A stretch of DNA of 64,000 nt from NCBI GenBank assembly GCA_033439265.1, contig JAVTVX010000001.1, positions 513,501-577,500 on the forward strand, given 5' to 3'. This stretch comes from Dillenia suffruticosa (lineage: Eukaryota; Streptophyta; Magnoliopsida; Dilleniales; Dilleniaceae). Below are positions 1 through 10,552 of this stretch, one piece after another. The notes below the pieces were generated by a model, which saw only the letters and a program-made list of their open reading frames with translations, was not told where the DNA came from and did not search any database. Position numbers and translations under genes: made by a program. Numbering within the stretch: position 1 is the stretch's first letter; each line of letters opens with the position of its first letter.

Positions 1-1
1 T

Positions 2-187
2 GCCTATATTTCACTGGTGAGTGGCACCATATTAGCACTTGATGTGTCCTTTTCTCAACTTGTTAAGGATAATCCTGTGTGTGATGGCGGGTATGAGTGC
101 AAAGAGTTAGGGGTGCTAATTGAACTTATTGTTAACCTCTTGGCATGTGAAGATTCCTTGGTGTATCTGTTGTGTGGTAGAAACTGA
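2..187 (+). other. Open frame at window edge, unidentified
   Basis: A frame open from the first bases to a TGA at 185-187 gives about 61 residues with no ATG near its start. It could be the tail of an exon that begins outside the window, or chance. It stops where LINE-like sequence begins. I do not recognise the peptide. Confidence 0.12.
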
Positions 188-1860
188 AGCTAAGAATAAA
201 GTGTATGAGAAACTGTAATATTAACGAGGAGGATGGATATGCAGAATGCTTAGAAAAAGATGAGGATATCATTGAATGTTGGTGAAATTACTTGGATAAA
301 TTATGTAAGGACAATGATCAGAAATTACAGCAGAACATAATGCCACTAATGCAATCCACAGTTGTCGGTATGTAAGAAGCATCCAAAAATTTGAAATAAA
401 AAACTCTATGAGAAGGATGGAAAATAGGCAAAGCCACGGGATTAGACAACATATCAATTAAGTTTGGAAAGTTCTGGGCGAGGAAGAGATAATGCCAAAG
501 TATGCAATAAGATAATTAAAACTAAAAAATTCCAGATAAAGAAAAAATATTCTATGCCAGATTGGTAAAGAATAACAGAATTCAAGTTAAGAAAAAAAAA
601 ATTCAGACTATTAATTTGGTTTTATGTCAGCTTGGTGATCTATGGAAACCATTTATCTAATTAGGCATCTGATAGAGATATATGGAGAAAAGAAGCAACA
701 TCTACATATGATTTTTATTGATTTGGTGAAAACATATGTTCAAGTCCTTAGAGAAGCGATGTGGCGAATTCTAGAGAGAAACGATGTACGTGTGAATTGT
801 ATCAATTTGATTAAAGACATGTATGATGGAGCAGTTATTAGTGCTATAATAAAATATGATGAAATGAAATAGAATTTTTAATCACCATATCCATCAATGA
901 GCGACACTAAGTCATTGTAAGTTTGCATTACGATGGATGATCCCACGTATTCATAATGACATCATTTTTTCTCTGTTATTAGTTGCAGATGCCATTGTAT
1001 TGATTGGTGACAGTAAATAAGGCATGAATAAAAAATTAGAAAAATGGTGAAATGCCTTAGCATCAAAAGGTTTTAGAATTAATAGAATAATAACTAAGTA
1101 CATAGAATGTAGTTTTAGTCTAAATAATAATTTAGATAAAAATGCAGTAAAAATTGAAGGAGGATAGGTGTCTAAGAGGCATAAATTTTGTCATTTCAGA
1201 ATTTATAATCTAGAAAATGAAAATATTGGTGTAGATGTCTTATATAAGATTAAAGGTGTGTGGATGAAATGGACAAGTTCATCTGGAGTGTGATGTAATC
1301 ATAACATTCCGTCTAAATTAAAAGGCAAGTTTAATAAACTACTATAAGACCAACAATACTTAATTGTTAAAAATGATCATATACAGAAATTAGAAGGTAT
1401 GTTTATAAAACTACAATAAGACCAACAATACTTTAAGGCACATAGTGTTTGATTGTTAAAATTGAACATCTACAGAAGATGAGCGTAGTACGGATGAGAA
1501 TATTAAGGTGGATGAGTGGAATGACAAGAAACCATAGAGTTAGAAATTAGCATCTTACATTAATGTTAGTAGTGCCCCTAATCATAGATAATACGAGAGA
1601 AAATAGATTAAGATGGTTTGGATGTAATCAAACAATACCACCTAGTGCTCATGTTAGAAGAATTGACGGTATACGAGCTGAAACTGCACCAAGAACAAGA
1701 TGAAGACCTAATAAAACTCCAAGAGAGGTGATAAAATTTTATATGAGAGCTGCTGACTTGACTTGTGACGTGGTTTTTAATAAGGTAAACCGAATTCATA
1801 TAGAAGACCCCAATAACTTGGTGGATAAATCTTTAGTTGAGACTGCTGCATGGTAGAAAA
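185..1860 (+). mobile_element. Decayed LINE (non-LTR retrotransposon) reverse transcriptase
   Basis: A broken plant LINE reverse transcriptase. The best frame is 642-872, with METIYLIRHL, the motif FIDLVKTY (normally FIDLEKAY) and INLIKDMYDGA, blocks typical of plant LINE RTs. Upstream, around 410-480, lies a weak GKATGLDNISI block (RT motif KA.G.DGI). Downstream, around 970-1110, come DAIVLIDDS (the ADDIVLI catalytic block, here with D-A), a GMNKKLEKW block and TKYIECSFS. Around 1590-1860, RLRWFG, VRRIDGI and TPREVIKF match the C-terminal tail. Stops and frameshifts separate the blocks, so no full protein can be made. No 5' UTR, endonuclease domain or poly(A) with target duplication is visible: a truncated, old copy. 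Confidence 0.85.
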
Positions 1861-2027
1861 GAGAAATTATCATAACTGCAAGAAGTTAGGGGGTTGAAAT
1901 TTTGTGGTATAGATGGGTATGGACTATGGAGAGGCCATTTTGGCTATTAGGAAGAACACAATGCATATTTCTTTGGTATAAATCTTAAAACCACATAGGG
2001 ACAAGAACTTTTGAATTAAACCACCAG

Positions 2028-2318
2028 ACAGTCGATTATAAAATTTCCATGGAAGAAAAAGGTTTGACATGGGATGTTGATGATTTCCCCTTTTATGTTT
2101 TCCTCTTTATGAGGGCGAATTTTGGCGCAACGGTAGAGTTGCTTCTTTGGTGATCTCGAAGTCATGGGTTCGAGACGTGGAAACAGTCTCTTTGCAAAAA
2201 TGCAAGGGAAAGCTGTGTACATGTACGTCCACCCTCCTCCTACCCTCGCACTAAGCTGGGGAGCACTTTGAATATCGGGTGAGCCCTTATGTTTTACAGT
2301 CAATTATAAAATTTCCAT
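2028..2318. repeat. 23-bp direct repeats flanking the SINE-containing segment
   Basis: Positions 2028-2050 and 2296-2318 (both beginning ACAGTC and ending TTTCCAT) match at 22 of 23 bases. They bracket 245 bp that contains the SINE and 60 bp of extra sequence on its 5' side. The right copy begins at the SINE 3' end, as a target-site duplication would. It is long for a SINE duplication. Confidence 0.7.
2111..2295 (+). mobile_element. tRNA-derived SINE, Au-SINE-like
   Basis: A tRNA-like head with a pol III box A (TGGCGCAACGGTAGAGTTG, about 2122-2140) and box B (GGGTTCGAGAC, about 2166-2176) is followed by the segment GGAAACAGTCTCTTTGCAAA and a 3' part with AGCTGGGGAGCAC. This arrangement matches the Au SINE family widespread in angiosperms; the assignment is from memory. 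It is not a tRNA gene: no acceptor stem can be formed around the boxes. Confidence 0.75.
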
Positions 2319-3382
2319 AATAGGAACTAAAAATGACTATTTTGCTAAAACATGAAACTGCATGAAGTATCTTTCATACGCTTTAAAACATCAGGTGGTT
2401 AAATGAGTTTTGGCCTCACCTAAGGGCAAGGTGTGGGTTAAACGTAAAGCTCTCCCCAAAAGGTCTCTATCTCTTAAAATTCTTGTCCAACTTAAGTTGA
2501 ATAAGATTTTTATTTCTACTATGACATGCAGATGGTTAGATTTGAGTATTTTAATTTATTATATTATCATGCAATCAAATATTTGATGTGCATTAACATA
2601 TCTTTTATTTATTCATTTTATATATATATTTTAAGTTTCTAGAAATTTGATTCTTATTTTATATGTACCTCTAACATGATTTCATTCATTAGGATTTGAA
2701 GTTTGTGGCTACAGAAATCTTTCTTCTTTCTTTGAGCTTCAGGAGCTGTTGAAATGGGATATTTAACATTCTTTAGTATTTTTACAACATACAAGTATTT
2801 AGTTATCGACTGCTGGAAGACTCACAAACACAGGTTGAGATAGTGACAATGGCTATAAATAAGAAGTCTTCCTTTTTGACCCTAAGTTGTCAACTTACAA
2901 GGTGCATTGAGAAGATATATAGTCAAACGAATTCTTTGGCATTTTCAAGTGTAGCTCATGCATTTTATGCATCAGAATATATGTAGATGGAGAGACAGGT
3001 ACGTGTCAGTCCATCTCATAGACAGTATACTGGCTACAGATTCTTCTCTCAGAAAGCATTGAAGGTGTTTGGAACTTGAACCCATTTAGGCTTGGAAAGA
3101 AGTTGAATCAAAAGAATTGGAAGAACACACCCCCATATTCAAGAGCCCTCTTTGTACCCTTACCTATTCTTTCTCTTTCCTAGCAGCAAAGTTGGTTAAT
3201 ATTGCGATGCACAAACATCTAGTTATGTCTTATGTTTCGCCAAAAGCTAGCAACAGTTAGGTTCAACCCCCTTCCGAGCTCCGTACCTTAGCGGCATTTC
3301 TTCCAAAAACCTTATCTGGTTGTCATATTTCATTCAGGCTTACTACTCTTCTACCGTTTGCTTTTCTTGTGTGGTCTCAACA

Positions 3383-5659
3383 ATGGTCACATACTTGAAG
3401 CCACTACTGGATCTGACATATAGAAAGGGTCACGGGAAAAGTCTGTCTGGCCTTTTATCAAACTTAAGGAGTGAACATTCATGCAATGATTACATTAGCT
3501 CTCTTTGTAAGCAAAGCCGTTTCAAAGAAGCCCTGGAGGCATTCGAATTCTTGCAAAAGGATGAAAGTTTTCAGTTAAATCGCTCCACTTGTGCATGCCT
3601 AGTTTCAGCCTGCTCTTCTCTGAGGTCTTTACACCATGGGAGGAAAATTCACCAACATATCTTGGTGTCTAACTGTCGTCCTGATGTGATGCTGCAGAAT
3701 CATATTTTGAATATGTATGCAAAATGTGGCTCACCGGGTGATGCCCAAAGACTTTTTGACCAGATGACTCAGCAAAATGTGGTTTCCTGGACTTTGATGA
3801 TAACTGCCTACTCACAGAAAGGCAAGGACAGTGATGCCATCAGATTATATATTCAAATGCTTCAGTCAGGCATTATACCAGATCAGTTCACCTTTGGAAG
3901 TATAATAAGAACCTGTTCAAGTGCAAGTGATGCTTGTCTGGGGAGGCAACTCCATGTCCATATCATAAAATCAAAACAAGGTTCAGACATTACAGTGCAA
4001 AATGCTCTTATTACTATGTATATGAATGTCAATCTAATTGATGATGCAGTGGGTGTGTTTTCTCAAATTTTAGAAAAGGATGTGGTTTCATGGGGCTCAG
4101 TGATTGCTGCATGTTTGCAACTTGGTTATGAGCTTGAGGCAGTGCACCGGTTCAAAGAAATGCTAGCCCATGGTGTTTATCAGCCTAATGAGTACATATT
4201 TGGTAGTACTTTTAGTGCTTGTGGCAATCTAGTGCAACTGCAATATGGGAAACAAATCCATGGGATGAGCATTAAATTTGGTTTTGGGGGAGAAAATTTC
4301 ACGGGATGCTCCCTTAGTGACATGTATGCAAAATGTGGGTATTTAGAGTATGCAATTGCGGCATTTCATCACATAAAAGATCCTGATCTAGTCTCTTGGA
4401 ATGCTATTATTTCTGGGTTTGCTTATTGTGACGATGTAAATTATGCCATGATACTCTTTTCCAAGATGAGGCATCATAATATGATCCCAGATGAGATTAC
4501 AGTTCGCTCTTTACTTTGTGCTTGCACAATCCCAGTCAGTCTTTGCCAAGGAAAACAGCTTCACTGCTACATTACAAAGATGGGATTTGACATGTGTATT
4601 TCTGTTTGCAATACTTTGCTTACAATGTACATGAAATGTTCTGATCTCTGTGACACATTTAAGATGTTTGAAGAGATGAGAATCACGGATTTAGTTTCTT
4701 GGAATGCAATTCTTACGGCCTGCATGCAGCATAACCGGGCTGGAGAGGTTTTACAATTGTTTAAACTCTTGCTGCATTCCCAATATGAACCTGATTACAT
4801 TACGTTGGTTAATATCTTGGGGGCTTGTGCAGAACTGACGTACTTGGAGATGGGAAATCAATTACTAGGGTACATTGTGAAAACAGGGCTGGGGGCTGAC
4901 ATCAAAGTTACTAATGGATTAATTGACATGTATATAAAGTGTGGGTCCCTTGGGAGAGCTCAGGATCTCTTTGATTCGATGAAACAACCTGATGTTGTCT
5001 CATGGAGTAGTTTGATTGTGGGTTATGCTCAATTTGGTTATGGAGATGAAGCTCTAGAACTCTTTGCAAAAATGAGAAGTCTGGGTATCAAACCAAACCA
5101 AGTGACATTGGTTGGGGTTCTCACAGCCTGCAGTCATGTTGGCCTTGTAGAAGAGGGCTGGCAGTTGTACACAACAATGGAATCAGAGCATGGGATCATG
5201 CCAACCAGGGAGCACTGCTCCTGTGTGGTTGACTTGCTTGCTCGTTCTGGATGTCTAAATGAAGCAGAAGAGTTTATCAGGAAAATGGATTTTGATCCTG
5301 ACATTTTGGTGTGGAAGACTCTTCTTGCTGCTTGTAAAACCCATGGCAACATGGACATTGGAGAACGATCCGCAGAGAATATTTTGAAGATTGATCCTTC
5401 AAACTCTGCTGCTCATGTTTTACTTTGCAATATATATGCATCCTCTGGCAGATGGCAAGATTTTGCCAGATTAAGAAGCATAATGAAAGAAACTGGTGTG
5501 CAAAAGGTTCCTGGTCAGAGCTGGATTGAAGTTAAGGATAAGATTCATATTTTCTTTGCAGAAGACTGTTCACATAAGGAAAGGGAAAAAATATACCCAT
5601 TGCTTGATGTTTTGTGGTTGCACTTGTTGGATGCGGGTTATGTACCAGTCAACACATAG
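3383..5659 (+). CDS. Pentatricopeptide repeat protein, PLS class, E/E+ subgroup
   Basis: Intronless gene of 758 codons for an organelle RNA-binding protein. I start it at the ATG at 3383; the frame is open back to a TAG at 3248 but holds no earlier ATG. The protein is an array of P, L and S repeats: five (V/L)VSW signatures (NVVSWT, DVVSWG, two DLVSWN, DVVSWS), and repeated MY.KCG and GKQ(I/L)H blocks. The E1 motif (WKTLLAACKTHGN) and E2/E+ (GQSWIEVKDKIHIFFAED) follow near the C-terminus. It ends at DAGYVPVNT with no DYW deaminase domain, so an editing role would need a deaminase supplied in trans. From memory it resembles Arabidopsis At3g53360 (predicted mitochondrial) along its length, including the C-terminal block HCSCVVDLLAR. 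The N-terminus has few acidic residues, compatible with an organelle transit peptide. Unrelated to the neighbouring polygalacturonases. Confidence 0.95.
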   Translation: MVTYLKPLLDLTYRKGHGKSLSGLLSNLRSEHSCNDYISSLCKQSRFKEALEAFEFLQKDESFQLNRSTCACLVSACSSLRSLHHGRKIHQHILVSNCRPDVMLQNHILNMYAKCGSPGDAQRLFDQMTQQNVVSWTLMITAYSQKGKDSDAIRLYIQMLQSGIIPDQFTFGSIIRTCSSASDACLGRQLHVHIIKSKQGSDITVQNALITMYMNVNLIDDAVGVFSQILEKDVVSWGSVIAACLQLGYELEAVHRFKEMLAHGVYQPNEYIFGSTFSACGNLVQLQYGKQIHGMSIKFGFGGENFTGCSLSDMYAKCGYLEYAIAAFHHIKDPDLVSWNAIISGFAYCDDVNYAMILFSKMRHHNMIPDEITVRSLLCACTIPVSLCQGKQLHCYITKMGFDMCISVCNTLLTMYMKCSDLCDTFKMFEEMRITDLVSWNAILTACMQHNRAGEVLQLFKLLLHSQYEPDYITLVNILGACAELTYLEMGNQLLGYIVKTGLGADIKVTNGLIDMYIKCGSLGRAQDLFDSMKQPDVVSWSSLIVGYAQFGYGDEALELFAKMRSLGIKPNQVTLVGVLTACSHVGLVEEGWQLYTTMESEHGIMPTREHCSCVVDLLARSGCLNEAEEFIRKMDFDPDILVWKTLLAACKTHGNMDIGERSAENILKIDPSNSAAHVLLCNIYASSGRWQDFARLRSIMKETGVQKVPGQSWIEVKDKIHIFFAEDCSHKEREKIYPLLDVLWLHLLDAGYVPVNT

Positions 5660-8600
5660 AGTTGGCACTTGCATTTTAAGAGTAAAGAACAATGCCTTAT
5701 CTGGCTCTTCTATAGTTTCCTGGTTTGTCGTGTGCAAGGTATGCTAATGGCCTGACATCATCTTGTGCCGACATTACCTATATAATACTTAGAAAAATAT
5801 ATTACTTATATTACTTCAGCTTTTCAGTTTCTGGTCCTAACGTTGTCAGTATAGCAAAATAGGGGTATCAGTAACCTAGCAGCTTTTCTTTCCTGCTTGA
5901 ATGTAGATATGACAGAAGATCAACTGACAGAGATCTGGAAATTGCCTCACCATGTTCTGCGTCATCTCCACAATGGCTCTAATAAAGGTTGGATCTTTGT
6001 CATTAATACGCGGTCAAAATTAAATCATGGTCTAACTTGCAAAAGAAAAAAAAAAAAAAAAAATTCCTAGTTTTATGCCTTGTTCCTCCCAAATCTGTTG
6101 AAATCCATTACCTTTCTGTCTCTCAATCTGCATACTCCTGAAAATGCTCAGATGTGGACTAGGGGATTAATTCTCCTGACAGGCCTAGGATGTTACATGG
6201 TCACATGCCAGCGTCATTGGTATAGCTCCCAAAAATTAAGGAATAGAATTTTTTGGGGAGGTAATTGTGGTACAAACGGTGAGAGAGGACGTAGATTTGT
6301 GATGTATTTTGATTTTTCATTCTCTTAAGTTTTAGAGATGATTTGTCCTACATCTACCTGACATATTTTGGTTATAATTATTACCCTTACATCATATGTG
6401 GCTGACAGTGTACTGTGCTACCACGTATTAACCTCAAATAAATTTTGTCTTTGCAGCCTGTCTGAAGCTTTGCAGTTGGCTTGTGCAGCCACAAGCTGAG
6501 GAAGAGGCTTACTGGTTGTTCAATTTACAAAACAGTGGGCAAACATATGCTTTCTCTTGGAGGATCTATGCAGGGGAATGGGCTGAATCTCTGGTTAGCA
6601 AATCTCTATTGCCTGCTTCATTTTACTTGTTTGTTCATGCTTTCATGGCGTTCTTTATGTTGATGTTTGTCTTTCTAAGTGGTTATAAGTCAAGCCCCTC
6701 AGATAACTTCTTTATGCAGGCTCTGTATGTTGTGTAAAAAGAGTTGTTAACTTTTTTCCTCCTTCCTCTTTTAGATTAGTACTTGGTGGTAACTCTACAC
6801 TTAGTGTTGCAAACAGTTGGAAATAATTCTCTGGTATGGGATTTAGCTTGTCTAATTTTTTCCCCATAAAGGATGACATGAATTTTACATGTGAATATCA
6901 TTGTCCAAAGTCCTGTGTCCTGCTAAAAAGTAAACTTCATAAAAATTTCCTTATGTTTTCTGTGGAAGGTGAAAATGCAAAGTTATGATGTAAGTAATTT
7001 GGGGTATGGTTCTAATTCTGTGAATGATAGTAGCATTATTTGACTTTACTTGAAAGCAGACTTTTGGTTCCTCCTAAATTTGGTGTGTCCATAACAATCT
7101 TCATTTTCTGTGAATTTCTCAAATATTATTACATGATAGGTTATATTTAAATGTTTAAAATTTATAGAAGATAAAAAAGAGATTTATATTAAAAATTTAA
7201 TTATTTAATTGATATGTGTTGCCAAGTTAAATGGGTGAATTCAGGATTTCAATATTTTTGATGGCTTGGGTTCGGGTTTGTGATGCTTGGACTATTTAAT
7301 AGAAGAGTTGGGTTCAGGTTTAATGACTAAAACTGATTAAAGGTGCTCAATTTGAGTCCATATTTCGACCCTACTCATATGGTGCATCGGTTTTTGTTTT
7401 GTTTTGTTTTCCTTTTTCAGAATGAAGATAGAATTTAAAAAAGAAAATGAGGCATTTTGGGAATAGAACATCATAAAGACAATCTATTGTAGCTCCTATC
7501 TGTTATTTATGCTGTAGATTACATCATACAGTTTCTTTTGTTCTCATCCTCCCGCCCCCTTCTTACATGGAACTGCACTGACCTATGGGAGGGGGATAGG
7601 GGTTCGAATTCAAGACTTTAGCTCAACGGAAGCCCTTGGGACTAGTGGACCCAAAGGCCCTCGGTATTCTGGCTTTTATGTTTCTTTTTGTGTGCGTATG
7701 TCTGCATGTGTATGTGTGTGTGTTTGTGTTTTTTTCGTTTTTTTTGGGGGGGGGGAAGAGGTGTTTGAGACTCTATCCCATCTTTAACTGTAGGCCAATA
7801 ATGCTACAGAGTGATTAGAACTTGCTTTGCATCTTAGCTTTGGCAAAATCTCTTGGGCATGATGTGGGATCAAATTCTCTCTCTAGTATTCCAGGAACTG
7901 TTTATGGAAAGGATGAGAGAATTTTTGAGATATGAGGCCATATCATTTGGAGCATCTCGCTTCATGACAGGCTGGTGCGAAAGAGCAATCAAACTTTGCT
8001 TACATTTTCTGAGTCTCAGGCTATTCTACATGTTCACTTAAATAAAATTGTTCCAATGAAAATAATTCCAAGTCTCTTTCTGTCTTTCCATTTTTGGGTT
8101 GGAATTGATTTCTCAGAAAGGGCCTAGTCTCAGGAATCATACTGTGAGGTAAGAACCTACTTGACTTGGTAGGTGTGTGCATATCAGTTACCGTCGTTGG
8201 CGTGGGTCTCCACATTAAGGAAATTGTCTCTCATTCTTTTTAAACAAGCTGAATATACATAAGTTGAAAATTTTGTTGTGGGCTTTTTTACATGTACTTA
8301 CCTACTTCATACATTAGTTGATTATTTTGAAGCATCAGATCAACAATGGTAATGTACTTTGAAACTAGTTGCTTGAATGTGACAGCTTATGGGGGGAAAT
8401 ATCACTGACCATATGGGACATCTGCAAGGGGACTAGATTGTATGGTGTGTCATGACAGCATTAGCAATTTCCTAAAGCCACAAGGATACTCGTGTAGAAA
8501 TCAATGGCACTGATGTTCCTCAACTGAAACTTTTCAATCTTCCCATCCTCCCAGGTCAAGTGCCTCATGTTTGATTATCAGGAGTGCAGGCCAATGGAAA

Positions 8601-9075
8601 TGGCTACTACATTTCTTTGAAAACTGTAAAAGTCATTCCTGTTCTTCAATGTCCATTCCTAACAACCAAAATACTGTTTTGGGAAAAATGTTTCTTCATT
8701 GATTGATTTCCATTCTGTTCCTGGACTGAAGAATCAACTGATTGAGCCAGCTTATGGCTTTTGGACCTTACACATAGATATGTGGAATTATAATGGATCA
8801 TATTGACTCTAATATATATATATTTTTTTCAAATTGTTGATTGTAATGGTGAAATCATTTTTATTTGATCGAACATTTCAATCATTCTATAGTAACTCAT
8901 AATTACAGCACTTGAAGGAAGAAACTAATGCCTCTGAACCAAATTGAATGCAGATCCCTTTCGATGACATTAGCAGGGCTACTTATCTTAATTTGTGAGG
9001 CCTTGCCTTTCTGAAAGAAACAGCAAGCAGTTGTCTCAGTTTTTCTTTCTTTCTTTCTTTCTTTTTTTGGTTTAT
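5660..9075. other. Intergenic; possible spliced 3' UTR of the PPR gene
   Basis: No convincing coding gene. Two segments look exon-like on the plus strand: about 5908-5989, preceded by TGTAG and followed by GTTGG, and one after TTTGCAG at about 6457 that stays open to about 6737. They could be 3' UTR exons of the PPR transcript or remnants of another gene. The rest is AT-rich, with a poly(A) run at 6046-6062, a GT-rich run near 7690-7730 and a (TTTC)n tract at 9045-9066 just beyond the PG1 stop codon. Confidence 0.4.
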
Positions 9076-10552
9076 TTACAGACAACTCGCAGGGATCATA
9101 ACACCAGAGCTGGTTCCACCAGCATTGCTGCATGATGATGTTGTTGCTCCATTATTATAGGTGATGTCAATGTTCTTCATTCTTATTCCACTACAAGGAT
9201 TGGTTGAACTGCAGTCAAATTTCACCGCCATTTGTTGAGATGAGGTTCCCTTGATGTTTAGGTAGGTAACTGGACTGATCTTCACCCCATAACTCTATAA
9301 TAATTGTAAAACAAATTTGTTAGCACCATCCATATACGTTCACAAAAAAACATTGATTATTGAGATCCGTGTACGAATGGTAGCTTTTTCCATCTCCTTA
9401 GTATTTACAACATATTACCTTAGTAGGGCAATTCTCACCGGAGGGACAGTACCTCTGATCAATGACAATGGGGTTCGTGACATTCTTCATGACAATGTTC
9501 CTGAAGATGATGTCTCTGGCAAATCCCGTGCTCTGTTTTGCCAATGACTTTAAGCGCACGCCATTCATGGTCTCGGTGAAAACTGCAGTTGTGACTGTCA
9601 CATTTTGGACCCCATCTTCAGTTGCTTTGTTTCCCAGACTTCCAATGCTGTGAGAGTCAAAAGATTCACTATTTAAATATTGGTAAGTTATTTGATCTAT
9701 CAGTACATACTTTGCAGCTACGTGTAATTCTGAAGCTACTAGATGTCATTTGGTTGAAGATTTACCTAATCCCATGTCCAGGACCACATGCAATACGCTG
9801 AATCCACAGGTTTCTGGTGCCAGGGCCTATGGATATGCAGTCATCCCCAGTCTTGATGGCACAGTTGATGATTGTCACTCCAGTGGACTGCTGCACATGG
9901 ATGCCATCTGTGTTGAGGCTTTGGGTCAAAGCACTTACCTTTATATTTCTTACCATTACGTTGGTGCACCCATCAATATCAACATGGATTAATTGACTGT
10001 TAATAGATGTCAAGCCGCTTAGCAACACATTACTTGCTGCCATGATTGTAAATGACTGCATTTTGCAAGTATTTGTTACGTATAGAACATAATTTCATTG
10101 AAAATGCTTGATGATGCATGAGATGTACGTACTCTTGAACCACTTGGACAATTTGATCCAGTTGTCCGGCATGCCCAAAAGCCAGCTCCCTTTGCATCGA
10201 TGGTACCTCCATAGATGGAGAGGCCATTGATCTTAATAAACAGAATCCAGAATCCAGTTTGGCCAATGATCTGGTAATTGGAAGGAGCAACGATAGTGCC
10301 TGCAATCAGTACTGATACTTTGCTCTTGCATGGGCCGCTGAAAACGGCTGTTTTCACCAAGAATGTTCCTTTAGGAACATACATTGTGGCAGGATGAACC
10401 GAGTTGCACACTGTGGTCCATGCCTTTAGGAAGGCTGAGGTCGAGTCAGTCTGACCGTCTGATTTTGCACCCAAACTGACCACACTGACTGCTGCATTGG
10501 TGGAGCCAAGGATGGCTAAGAAGCACAGGGATAGCATTACGAGCTTAGCCAT
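9076..10552 (-). CDS. Polygalacturonase PG1 (GH28), four exons
   Basis: Secreted glycoside hydrolase family 28 enzyme cleaving alpha-1,4-galacturonan of cell-wall pectin; its similarity to plant exopolygalacturonase-like proteins is my inference. Exons on the minus strand: 10552-10133, 10055-9766, 9647-9419 and 9294-9076, all introns GT-AG, giving 385 residues. An N-terminal signal peptide (about 21 residues, ending STNA) precedes the mature VVSLGAK...GQTDST block. Catalytic motifs are [17 protein letters not shown] and CGPGHG, followed across the splice by SIGSLG. The substrate-binding motif normally read RIK is RLK here (GVRLKS), and the next residues (LAKQSTGF) differ from the WGR(x)SNGF of its paralogues. 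Exon 2-4 sizes are identical to PG2, PG4 and PG5. The start lies at CAT 10550-10552; a TATA-like TTTAAATTT sits about 65 bp upstream (10614-10622). Confidence 0.92.

Noticed and set aside
2111-2190. tRNA gene
   Set aside because: Boxes A and B are present but no acceptor stem forms, and the downstream sequence is SINE body.
3320-3382. N-terminal extension of the PPR frame
   Set aside because: It begins with TTG; the first in-frame ATG after the upstream stop is at 3383.
7550-7640. Another tRNA-derived SINE
   Set aside because: A box-B-like GGTTCGAATTC exists, but no box A at the right distance, tail or duplication was found.
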